From Marsupella aquatica (lineage: Eukaryota; Marchantiophyta), in assembly GCA_973895155.1 (NCBI GenBank), contig OZ316897.1, forward strand, positions 12,276,001 through 12,340,000: a stretch of 64,000 nucleotides of DNA, read 5' to 3'. The notes beneath the pieces are model-generated. The model was given only the letters and a program-made list of their open reading frames with translations, had not been told where the DNA came from and ran no database searches. Shown here piece by piece: positions 30,485 to 40,917 of the stretch (within the stretch, counting starts at the first letter, position 1; every line of letters begins with the position of its first letter). The position numbers and the translations under genes are program-made.

Positions 30485-33400
30485 TCGCTTGCGAGAACCG
30501 GGTTAGAGGCCGATCGTAGTGAGGCAATCAGCAATGCTCTGGCTTCAGCAAAATTTCCATCTTTGAGAGAACTTTACTTTAATTCGAACGCGGTAGGAAC
30601 CAAAGGCGTCGAAGCTCTTGGACGTGCAATTCAATCCGGTAATTTGGAGAAGTTGACCCATCTCAATCTCTGGCGGACTGGCATCAATGACGATGACATG
30701 GCTACGCTGGCAACCGCCTTCCAATATGGCGACGTCACCGTCATGCCAAATTTAGAAAGTTTGTTTGTTAGCGGCAATCGTTTCACAAATGTGGGCCTGC
30801 TGTCGTTAGTCGAGGCCCTTAAATCTGGTCGCCTTGATTCACTGGAGTTCCTTTATATTCTACAACCAAACCCTTCTGAAGAACGCGCCACTGCTGTAGT
30901 GTCTGCTTTCGCCCTAAACAAGTCTCTCACTGTCCAAGTTTTCTCTTGGTTCATGTTTCCAGAATTGGAACGCCAATATGAGCAACTAAGGAAGCGCAAT
31001 ACCAGATACAAGGATATTTTAGCGGGGTTGTCGGGCTCTTCCATGGTCCCAGCTGCCTTTGGAAAGATTTATCTATGCGGAGATCCAAAGATGGGGAAGA
31101 CAACACTTTGTCATACATTGAAGAGGACACCTTGGCAATCACTAGCGACATGGGAAAGGAGGCCTCACGTGGAGACTCGCACAAGAGGCATTGATGTCTC
31201 CAAAATAGGCAGCAAAGGTAGCAAGAGAAAAGATCAAAACCCAATAACACTCCTCGTTTGGGACATGGCGGGACAGAAAGATTATCATTTGGTGCACAAT
31301 GCCTTCTTTCCGGCTTTAAGTGTCTCCGACGGGAAGACTACCATCTCTCAAGGAGCAGCTACCATATTTGTCATTGTTTGCAACTCCAGTTGTACACCAG
31401 ATGAGGTCGAGAAACAACTTGATTACTGGTTACGTTACATTGCATCGAGCTCCCACGAGGCAGCCAAACAAATCCGACATGTCTTTGTTGTCCTGAACAA
31501 CATGGGCGGAGTTAAAGAAGTACAGAGAAACTGCCAATATTGGGAAGTGCTGCTTCAGGAAAAGAGGGATAAGTTTACTGGCCTTTTGGATGTTCGGACT
31601 GATCCCTTTATAGTGGATGTTAGAAGAAGACGGAAACTCAATCGTCTTAAAACATGTCTCTTAGAACATTCCAGAACATTCCTCCAAAAACAGACTGTTC
31701 CCGAGGTCTGTGATGTCATCCAAAGGAGCCTTCCTCGTATGGCAAGGAAGGAGTTCCCTGTGCTGGGTTGGGAAGAATTCATGCAGAAGGAGCTATTACG
31801 TGAGTGGCCGGAGCAAACAATTCTATCAGCAACTAAATATCTGGACGAAGCTGGAGTCGTAATATACGTTGAAAAGAGTTTTCCTGGTCAATGGGGCATA
31901 CCTTCTCCAAGGCTTATTATCCTTAATCCGAACTGGTTTTGCAAGAAAATCATAGGAGATATGTTCCTTTCTGAAGATATGGTCAAGCATACAGAGGGCG
32001 ACCGTATCTTTAGAAAAGCCCTGGATGCAACCACAGGTTCTATTTCAATGTCTGCTTTCAAGACGTTCTTCACAGCTAGATGGGGTACCAAAGAATGTGA
32101 AGATTTGATTGCTATCTTGCTATGGTTGGGATTGTGCTACAAGGGTAACGAGGACAAAGTGTTTATACCTTCTCTCATTGATGGGAATTTGGAACCTGGA
32201 GATGCGTGGCAATCTCAGAGCAAACATGAGGATGGAGAGGAGCAGTGGGTGATGGGTTTCTCTATTCAGCACCAAGAAAATGAGATGACTCTAGCACCAA
32301 TGTCTTTGTGGCATAGATTTCAGGTTCAGCTTGCGCAGAGCCCAGAGTTCAACAATGGAAATGAGAATGACTTTGTTGCCGGCAAGTATTCCATGATGTT
32401 CACAGTGGATTACATGAACGTAAGGATTGAGGTTAACGCTGGAAAGGACTCTCCCACATTTGATGAGATCAACATTTTTGTGAAGCCGTTCAAGAAAGAC
32501 CAAATGGATATAATGCAAAGGAAACAATGCCAAGTGAATCTAGCTGACGACCTTGTCAATATACTCCTGGACCTGTGGAATGAGATTTGTGGAGGAGTTA
32601 AATACGTGCAGAAAGTTGTTTGGCCTTGGCCAGTCTCCCAGTCTAGACCAGTGTACAAGAAGGACAGAAATGCGGAAGTAGCTGAAGTGAAAAAGTGGGT
32701 GCTCATGCACGGCATGGGAAGAAAAATGCACTGGCTTGTGGGCCGTGACTCTGCAATAACTGAAGATCAGCTGCTGGCCACAAAGGAAAAACTGCGTGTG
32801 ATGATAATGTCAGCAAAGAACGACCTCGATGTTTTGAGGCAAGGAATGCAGGAAGCTGTCAACATGGGAATCTATCCACCCGAGTTGACTGAAGAATCAG
32901 AGATCTCAATAGATGGGAACAAGGTCGAGGAGGCAGCACTGGTATCGGATGGGTTTGAAATGGCCAATCCACCTACACGCCCAACTGCTAAGAAGATGCA
33001 AAGACTATCAAGTGCCAAGAAGATGCAAAGATTATCAACTGTGAACAGGAACCTGCACAATATGGATCAAAAGCTGGATAAGAATATGAACAACCAGGAT
33101 AACATCTATAAGAAGGTGAAGAATGTTGATAGGATGCTTGGGGAGACATTTGCAGAGGTTTTGAGGCAAGGAATGCAGGAAGCTGTATATCTGGGAAGCT
33201 ATCCAACCAGGTTGAGTAAGGTGACTGAGGAATCAGAGGTCTCATTAGATGGAAACAAAATGGAGGACGCAACACTGGGATCTGATCGGATTCTCAACAA
33301 GCTGGAGAATGTTGAAATGATGCTTAGGGATGAATTTGCAGAGGTTCTGAATGAGAGAAAAATGCTGTTTCGTAAGCTGCAAGACTCAGATAGATTTTTC

Positions 33401-34042
33401 AAAGAAGATACGGACAGAACCTGCCCAAACCTCCTCTATCTGGGGAAATCAGGGGCAAGAGGTTCTGGCGTAAGGGCTACATTGAGGGAGTCTATGTCAC
33501 CAACGGTGAATGTTCGTTTGCAATTTGCATGTGAGGCCATGTACGGTAGTTACATACCGCATCAAGTCGAGGATCAGCAAGGGCACGTTGTTTCTGAGCC
33601 AAATGCATCCCTTAAAATCGTACCGTGGCTCAAAGTGTCGCTAGCAGTTCTCCTAATCTCTGCAAAAATTGCAAAGAGTGTTGTGGCAACTGGGGCGGGT
33701 TTGCTACTGCCCGACTTCCAGGAATTGCAGCAAGGCAAATCACTGTTAGATGGAATCGTCTGGGCCACCGGTTACTCAATGCCAGACTTAGATGCCCTGA
33801 TGACTGACGGCATGGCACTTGATCCTAGTGATCCCCCTTTGAACCCTCGCGATGTTTATGGAAAGAGTAGAGCAGCCATCGCTAATTTGATAGGAAAGTT
33901 GTCACAAGAAGCCTGTGAAGAGAAATTCGGACTCAGAAAGGTGTGTTTGGCAGACACCGATGGTTGTCGTGATCTCGTTGTTTGGATCTGCGCCGAGTGT
34001 CATGAGAAGTTCAGGGAGTCCAAGCTGGTTATTGACATGTAA
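30152..34042 (+). CDS. LRR-Roc-COR (Roco family) GTPase
   Basis: An intronless 1296-residue frame; the frame is open further upstream but has no ATG there. Residues about 60-260 are leucine-rich repeats of the RNI type (LRELYFNSNAVGTKGVEALG). The Roc GTPase follows: P-loop GDPKMGKTT at about 310, switch II WDMAGQ at about 371, and a degenerate NKxD position (LNNMGG) near 449. The COR dimerisation domain is next (LDEAGVVIYVE; NPNWFCKKIIGDMF near 595). No kinase is present, as in the plant TORNADO1 relatives. Residues 894-1075 hold an in-frame 109-residue repeat starting VLRQGMQEAV twice, with coiled-coil character. The last 200 residues have a hydrophobic stretch near 1155-1185 and a cysteine pair (WICAECHEKF); I do not recognise that region. 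Roco proteins work as nucleotide-switched dimers in signalling; the pathway here is unknown. A truncated copy lies at 5900-6234. Confidence 0.9.
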   Translation: MDRREGANGVTGGESSQEDSQGTGGEHFRDSDDKTGSGQQAGRQDVAPEAASTGSSSRIYIISMEELRDAIKGGNLSQVAVIDLDLQDIGSGHFTLAEALASGQMSALEVLSLARTGLEADRSEAISNALASAKFPSLRELYFNSNAVGTKGVEALGRAIQSGNLEKLTHLNLWRTGINDDDMATLATAFQYGDVTVMPNLESLFVSGNRFTNVGLLSLVEALKSGRLDSLEFLYILQPNPSEERATAVVSAFALNKSLTVQVFSWFMFPELERQYEQLRKRNTRYKDILAGLSGSSMVPAAFGKIYLCGDPKMGKTTLCHTLKRTPWQSLATWERRPHVETRTRGIDVSKIGSKGSKRKDQNPITLLVWDMAGQKDYHLVHNAFFPALSVSDGKTTISQGAATIFVIVCNSSCTPDEVEKQLDYWLRYIASSSHEAAKQIRHVFVVLNNMGGVKEVQRNCQYWEVLLQEKRDKFTGLLDVRTDPFIVDVRRRRKLNRLKTCLLEHSRTFLQKQTVPEVCDVIQRSLPRMARKEFPVLGWEEFMQKELLREWPEQTILSATKYLDEAGVVIYVEKSFPGQWGIPSPRLIILNPNWFCKKIIGDMFLSEDMVKHTEGDRIFRKALDATTGSISMSAFKTFFTARWGTKECEDLIAILLWLGLCYKGNEDKVFIPSLIDGNLEPGDAWQSQSKHEDGEEQWVMGFSIQHQENEMTLAPMSLWHRFQVQLAQSPEFNNGNENDFVAGKYSMMFTVDYMNVRIEVNAGKDSPTFDEINIFVKPFKKDQMDIMQRKQCQVNLADDLVNILLDLWNEICGGVKYVQKVVWPWPVSQSRPVYKKDRNAEVAEVKKWVLMHGMGRKMHWLVGRDSAITEDQLLATKEKLRVMIMSAKNDLDVLRQGMQEAVNMGIYPPELTEESEISIDGNKVEEAALVSDGFEMANPPTRPTAKKMQRLSSAKKMQRLSTVNRNLHNMDQKLDKNMNNQDNIYKKVKNVDRMLGETFAEVLRQGMQEAVYLGSYPTRLSKVTEESEVSLDGNKMEDATLGSDRILNKLENVEMMLRDEFAEVLNERKMLFRKLQDSDRFFKEDTDRTCPNLLYLGKSGARGSGVRATLRESMSPTVNVRLQFACEAMYGSYIPHQVEDQQGHVVSEPNASLKIVPWLKVSLAVLLISAKIAKSVVATGAGLLLPDFQELQQGKSLLDGIVWATGYSMPDLDALMTDGMALDPSDPPLNPRDVYGKSRAAIANLIGKLSQEACEEKFGLRKVCLADTDGCRDLVVWICAECHEKFRESKLVIDM

Positions 34043-37000
34043 CAAATATATGCTCTTGAGCAATTCACACAACTGCTATTATCCTGCATTGGAATTGTAG
34101 CAGTTCGGGGGATAGCAGCACCTTGGTGATAGACGGAAGAAAGGCATCCTAACCAACCTCTGATTTCAATTTCTTAGCACCCTCGTTGAACACGGATTTA
34201 TGGGGTTTTCCTAAATAGTCTAAGGACGCGGGAAAGTTTAGAAGTAGGTCCCGGTGTAGGTTCCCGGGGCTTTGTGGCCATTGCTGCCAATCTTCACTAT
34301 GACTAGGGAGGAGTGCCATGACAGAGAGCAGTAGGAATTGTAAAATCAAGAGGGGGCAAATAGGTCTCTCATTTCTAAGTTCGATTGTATTTTCGCAGTC
34401 CCTGCTGGAACACGGGATTATGGATTTCACCTAAGTAGGCGAATGACGCAAGAATGTTTAGAATTAGGTTCGGGAAGCTTAGATGCAATTTGTGCCAATC
34501 TTCACTATCACTAGCAGTAGGAATTGTTAGATTAGGAGGGGTAATGTGGGCGACGGCTGGTGCTAAGGCACAGACGCGGAAACTAGTTGTGCCAAATTCT
34601 TCTATACGAAGCGCTGAAGAGGAAGAAGCTGGATCCTGATCTTGACCCTAAATATGCGTGCACCAAGCAGATGGAGGAAGCAGCCGCCAAGGTTGGCAAT
34701 CCATTCTGTTTCTTGGACACGACGAATCAGTGTAAGTTGTGTTCATTCCTCCTAGGTTCTGGTACTAACGCTGATGGTCATGACTAGGGTCGTACTGGGA
34801 ATTTTAATGGCTAAGACGACTTGTAATTGTTCGGATGACTTTTCGGGGCGAGGTTGGTAGAAAAACTGCCTGTTCATTGCATAAATCGTACCCAGAAGAA
34901 CTTGGGGTGGTGAGGTATAGCACACCTAAAGCCATTGAATTTTCTTCCATTAGTTGTGTTGAGTACTTTCCATGCGCTTTGTGGAACGAATTATACCAAA
35001 CCCGCAACGTCTGGAGCACACTCCGTGTTGGGGGACGCTCTTGAACTTTTTCACATGGAGGGTCTGTTCTTCACTCTCAAAGCAAATGGCGTGTTTCTCT
35101 TTTGTTCTGTCAGGTGTAGTCCTTGACTCAACACTGACGAGACATGAAAAGGGCTTGCTCATGTTAAAACAACTCATGTGATGAAGCAACTAAAGACTGC
35201 ACTTGTAAGTCGTCTCGAGAGATTCGATCATTTTGTTTTATTCTCTAACATTGGTTCTTGGCTCTAAGGTTATAACTACGACACTGATATTTAGTTGAAT
35301 TTGTTCCTGCGATTTGTCTTGTTTGTGTATTTTAGTATCTGCATGAAATTGAAGTCAGCCTCAAGCTCAAAGATGACGCCTCTCTCAGTTCTAGTGCGGA
35401 GCCGCCAATGTCTTTTCTCATCTGAATTTTTGCATGGCTTCTAAACTTCCAAAGAGCTTTGCACTCTTTTATTTGGTGAAACTAGACAAGCAGTAACTAG
35501 CATTACTCTTTCAGGTGCTTCAGGGACAAGTCGTAATAGACGGGGACAATGGCGGAAACTGTCCGTTTCTGCTTGAACAGGGAACTTCGTTTGAACGGCG
35601 CAGATTCCCCCCTCCCCCAAAGCCATGTCCTCTGCATTAACGGACAACAATCAACCTGGGATGCAAATACAAGCCTCACCCAGTCTTCGTCGCGCATTCA
35701 AGGGAACCCCATTTATGTCCATAGATTTGGGAAAAGCATTGTGATTTGGGGACTGAAGAATCCACTACAAAGAATGACAGTGCTTGATCTATTTGGTCTA
35801 GACAAACTATACGTAGTTTACACAAAATCAAATCTATAGTAAGCTGGGCTTCATTGGACGGTCCTTTGGCAGACGTGCTGTTCAGATGTGGATTAATGTT
35901 TCTCGAAATGATATGACGAGAGGTTAATTGAGCAACCATGAAATGTGTTTGCAAATTGAGTTCACTTGGTTGATGTCTGTGTTTTTTCTTGAATAATTTG
36001 TGTCTAGATTCTATGTCCGGTCTCTGTTAGAGTCGCATGTTACACCTCGCATGTCATACCTTCTCCTATTGCCTCGAGAGGACTATAACCATATAGCCAA
36101 ATGAGCTGTGCTTGGACAAACAGAACTTCAAAGCTTACCATTAAATGCTTGACATATTTCTCCATCAACTATCGGGATTAGAGAGTTTGATACTGGATGA
36201 CTTCTGTGACACAAATGGGTAATCTAGTCCCCCAGGAATTGGTTTCTTCAGCTGACAGGGTCGGGTTAAGACGTACTCCAGCAACCTTGGCTGGCTCTGA
36301 TGTTGCAGTTGATTCAACGAAAGTGGGTCACGAAGCAACGAACCACCAAGGCTCTGTAATTGCCTTTATTCCGGTCCCTAAGTCCATTGAAACTACAAAG
36401 TTTAAGTTCAGCAAAGGGTGGATACTTTGACAAACAATTTGAAGTGAAATGAGTGAGAACTCGTGAGCTTAGAATATGGTCTGTATGAGGGGAGGAAGTA
36501 TACCACACCTCTAAGGGTCACAATCAATAGTCTCAGGATATATCTGCCGACGAGAACGATTCATGCCTCATCTCCATCCCTCAATTTTTCTGTATTTCAC
36601 TTGTCGCATCTCGTATTGTTCCCAAGCAATCCTTTTGTTTTTGTGCAATCGCCAACCAAGCTTCCGTACACAGATACAAACTACACGACAACTTCTTTGG
36701 CGCTAACGTACTGGTAGATCCACAAACTGAAACCACCAAATATCTGAAGTAAAAGTTCCTGGACGTGAAATAGGCCAAAAATCTCGAGCCAACGTTATTG
36801 GAATTGACATAACAATGCAATTCTCAAACATTACGTCCGTGGGAAATAGAAGCAATTAGGCCTGGAAAGTGGTGGCATCACCACCCATCCAATGGTTCAG
36901 TACAGAATTTCTCTCAATTGCTTCTTGTATGACCTATCAACTCCTCTTAAAACTAATGCTTTGGGAAGCAACAGCAAACTCTACTGTCTCTAAAATCGAG

Positions 37001-37811
37001 TGTCTTCACTTCCCACTTTTCTCGTTCGAGTCCCCTTTGGGGATTACAGTGATGAAATGGACAGTTAATACATGAAGAATGTTACCCTTACACTTCTGCC
37101 TGATCACAGGTGTGCGCCCCGAGCTATATCGCATTGGGAATTTCATGATCATACATATGATAATGCTATGTTGTGGATAAATTAAAGAGCAGCCACTGAA
37201 TGTACGTCCTTCTCCTGTACTCATGGAGCCAGACGAGAGCATCGAACCCGGTGGAAAGAGAGCACAGATTGGCCATGAGACCTATCCAAATATTGCATCG
37301 TACTTGAAGTCATGAAGACCAACCTGGCATTATTAAATATTGGCCTACGGAATTTCCTTTCTATTCCAGGCTTGCTTCTAGTTCAAGTGGAGGAACCAGA
37401 TTCCGCTCTCGCTCTGGTAGATCTGATAGAGATGTGGGTGAAAAAGTCGTTATGACTCTCATAGCTCTCCATTCCACGCTACGGACTTCCCCATCGGGCT
37501 ATCAATCATCATCCGGGCTGCAAACTGCTTTCTAAGGATACATATGGGTTGTTGGCACAAAATTGAGCACATCGATTCCAATCTTAATAATTCCATGGCC
37601 GCGAACCTAAGGGGCGAGGATCCACATCTTCGGGGCAATGAGCCGCATAAGTAGAGGATGGTTGTAGGATCCAAAACTATCACGTGAGCTTGATCTTTTC
37701 GTGTTCTGCTGTCGGAATGGACATGCTTGGAACACATTCTGTACCTAATCTTGTTCTTTCGACGCAAGGGCGATGTGTGCGTGATTGCTGCCTGTTTGTC
37801 TTGTAGATAAT
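34043..37811. other. Intergenic, with a few exon-like open frames
   Basis: No gene model can be supported. The most protein-like piece is plus strand 34587-34731 (a KRKKLDPDLDPKYACTKQME segment) followed by a GTAAGT donor-like site at about 34732. Other candidates are 35549-35839 and 36197-36430 on the plus strand. None shows a known domain and they do not join convincingly. Confidence 0.35.
34191..34522. repeat. Diverged direct duplication, offset about 220 bp
   Basis: Two related segments begin CACGGATTTATGG (34191) and CACGGGATTATGG (34411). They share GTTTAGAA(G/T)TAGGT and GCCAATCTTCACTATCACTAG blocks. Several small indels show it is not recent. Confidence 0.7.
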
Positions 37812-40800
37812 TCATTCCTTTCCCCCAAAAAGATCAAATTCTTGGCTGCAACCGAAGAAAAGAAATTTAGAAAGAATATTCAAGGAGAAGATATTTGAGC
37901 CGTTTTGATATTTTCAGACGTCTCACTGAAAACAAGATACTATTCCACTTCATGTCTAGCTTCAGGTTGCATATATCAGCTAATAGCTTTATGTACGGCA
38001 CATGACCTAGAAGGAAAACCTCACCTTAGGCACTCTTCGGTGTCAACTGGAAGGATCTTTAACCATGCTCCAGAGAGAGCCCTATCAGGAGCCTCAGCTT
38101 TCTGCCTCCCAATTTTGACAAAACTTGTTCCTATTGATGTCAGCCAAGAATCAATCTGCACATAAACCGAAAGAGTGATCAGCATTGAACCACCGAAATG
38201 TTCATCTCTAATTGATAAATCTCCAATATCTCTAGATCTAAAACTTGTGGCTAGGAAATATCGTGATTATCATACCTGAATTTTCTGTAAAGAAGAGCAT
38301 TCCAACCGAAGGCCATGACAAGTAGTAATTTGAAAAGCAGCCCATCGCCTATCACCTTTGTGATGCATTTTTCTAGGTATAGGCCCGGCATCGACAATTT
38401 CTTGCAACAAGATTGTCCCTTGAGGCCGCAGGTCTGCACGTGCCAGAAACACTCTCTATTGTTAGGAACTCCAACATCCAGAGCGACATCACTCTACACA
38501 CCAACATTCTCTACAGGAGCAAAACCATTTCAAATGAGAACACTTAGTCGCCTGCCCCGACCCTTCACAAAACATCAACCCCTTCCATCATGAAACCAGA
38601 GGAAAGCAATCGTCGAATTAAATATGTAGCTAGACTCACCAGTTGCACGGAGGTAGAAACAAATTGTTGAGCCACGCAGAACCAGAAACCTTAGCATCCA
38701 GTCATCAACATTTGTTTCATCAAGTATTGGGGGTTCACCGGGAAGTGCAGTCCATCTCTGCATGTACAATAAACGCGTTAAATGGCCCTACTATACAGCA
38801 CAGGTCTGAAGGATATATGCGATAATCGTAAGGGACAGGACTTACTTCCAAGTTTGGTCCAGAGACATACCGTACGAGTATGTATGTAGCCTGAAAGTTG
38901 AGATGTTTTCAGCACTTCGTCAAGATGATCCAACCTACGTAGTAAGCACAAGCAATTCGTTCACGTCCAACTATAGTATAGCTACATCACTAAGAAAGAG
39001 ACTACCAACACTTCACGGGCAGAACTGAAATGAATTTTTCTCAAGTTTTACTGCGCTACAAGGGATGCCAGACTAAAAAACAAAGCAGAAGCTAGCCCAC
39101 TAAATACAGTCGCATCTCGGATACAATTAATTTCGAAAGCTAAAGATTCTTGTCGATAAGAAGTCAAGGAAGGTCCTAATAAAAAATATTGGTGAACCGT
39201 GTCGCTAAGAGTGAACAGGAGTGAACAATAACTAATTCACAGATATCTTTGCAGTTGATCAAAATGGGGCTTATGCAGCTCAACACTTCGCTTAGTTAAT
39301 AAGTACAAATCAACGCCTTTTGATCAAAACCTGGAAGTTGCATAAGATGAGACACTCACTGTGCTTGAAGCGTGGTTTCTCGCTCCTCTGCACCAACAAT
39401 TTCGCCTCGTAATGACATTACTTCTTCCCTCAAAGACTCTAGCTGGTCAAGAACAACCAGTTTAAAAATCATTCAAGTCAGTATGTAGTGACAACGGCAG
39501 GCAAGGGAAAAAAGAAATCAAAAAGCAACAATATCCAGAGGCCATGGGATCGGACCAAAGAGCAGTAACATTATCTTGCCCTAAAGACAACTCGTCCAAC
39601 GACAAGAGCCCCGAGGTACCAACCTGATCATCTCTGGCGTCGCCCCATCGTAAACCAGGTATGCTCCACTTCCGAGGGGATCCGAACAACCCACCGTCAT
39701 GACTGTCTCTCAGCCCAAATCCATTATGTGTCCCATTTTGTGATCTGAGATTTCAAGCAGCAAAATCAACCAGAATTAGACAGCCGAACCAGAAGAAATT
39801 GTAGGGGACACATAGAGTAAGCTTAACAATCGTGGCTACATGTCATCATGTTGGGTATTTTAAATCTACCTTTGATCCAGTAAGTCAACCTGTTCATTTA
39901 CCAGTTGACCAATGCTGTTACCTGAAAGGGGGGGGTGTGGATGGAGGAGTCAAAACTCCCAACACCTCCTCAACTGCGAGCTTGTTTAACTGGGAAAGAC
40001 TTCCTTTCTCACCATGAGTCAGAAGCCTTCTCCTCGAAGCCTGCTCAAACAAAGTTGCCACATTGAAAGTAATGAGATAAGGCTACCTGGAGGAAGTAAA
40101 AACAGGCCTCATCAACGTAAACTCTTAACACGTTCCATCTTCAGCAAGTGTACAACTGTCGGCGCACAGAAAGGATCAGATGCACGGATCATACCTTCAG
40201 AAGCAGCCACTCGGTATCGATCATTCCCACACAAGCACGGTGGCTCCGTTGCAAAGTGAGGAGCCCAAGTCCATCAACTCCTTCTCGTTCAAAAACATGA
40301 ATAAATTCTGCATACCAACAAGGTTTAAAGGTAAGGCCGGGACCACATTCCGCTGGTTTCAAGACGATGAACACAACAAAAACTAGAAAGCTGCATAAGA
40401 AAATTTGAAACAAGTTTCCAAAATCCCCATGGGAGTGGGACTATGGCTGGCTTCTGTGTCCAGCATTTCTATGAATCGTTCGCTGCGAGTCTCCAGACAA
40501 TTTGAGAGCCTCTCCGTGTTGGAGAGCTTCTGGCGCTGGAGAAGTGATAATCCACCGACAACAATGTCGGGATGCAGCTACGAATACGAACAAATATCTC
40601 TCTCACTAGTGGAAACCGGCGTAGTTCGGTAGGACCATTGCAAGTGGAGGGCTTCACTGAATGTAGGAGAAAACGAGCACACCTTGAATGCGCTCTTGTT
40701 CAAAAGAAACGCTGGTTTCGAGCCACTTCTTCACTTTGTCAACGGACCAGCTCAGCACTGCACTGGCCTGCTCTGCCTCGAGAATTGGTGGACCGTTCTC

Positions 40801-40917
40801 CTTGCCGTCTCTAGTTGGAGTCCCATACCCGTCTTCGTCTTCCGCGCCTCTAGGCTCCACACCGTTAAGAGGATCCAGCATATCCACCAATTTGGGCATC
40901 CCTGCTCTCAAATCCAT
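37812..40917 (-). CDS. PH-like domain protein with coiled-coil segment, unidentified
   Basis: The 3' exons are well supported by frame and splice sites: 38846-38890 (TYILVRYVSGPNLE), 38640-38757 (RWTALPGEPP, DDWMLRFLVLRG), 38276-38433 (LRPQGTILLQEIVDAG, GLRLECSSLQKIQ), 38025-38155 (IDSWLTSIGTSFVKIG) and the last, 37812-37845, ending FDLFGGKE and a stop. Phases agree at each of these joins. Together they look like a PH-type fold: beta strands, then a C-terminal helix DSWLTSIG. Upstream pieces are less sure: a coiled coil near 39360-39430 (LESLREEVMSLRGEI), an exon near 39520-39760, one near 40440-40530, and a first exon 40683-40917 starting MDLRAGMPKLVDMLDP. PH domains bind phosphoinositides or proteins, so membrane-linked scaffolding is a guess. 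The family was not recognised. Confidence 0.7.

Noticed and set aside
37020-37055. tRNA-like TTCGAGTCCCC box
   Set aside because: No cloverleaf can be built around it. No tRNA, rRNA or other structured RNA gene was found in the window.
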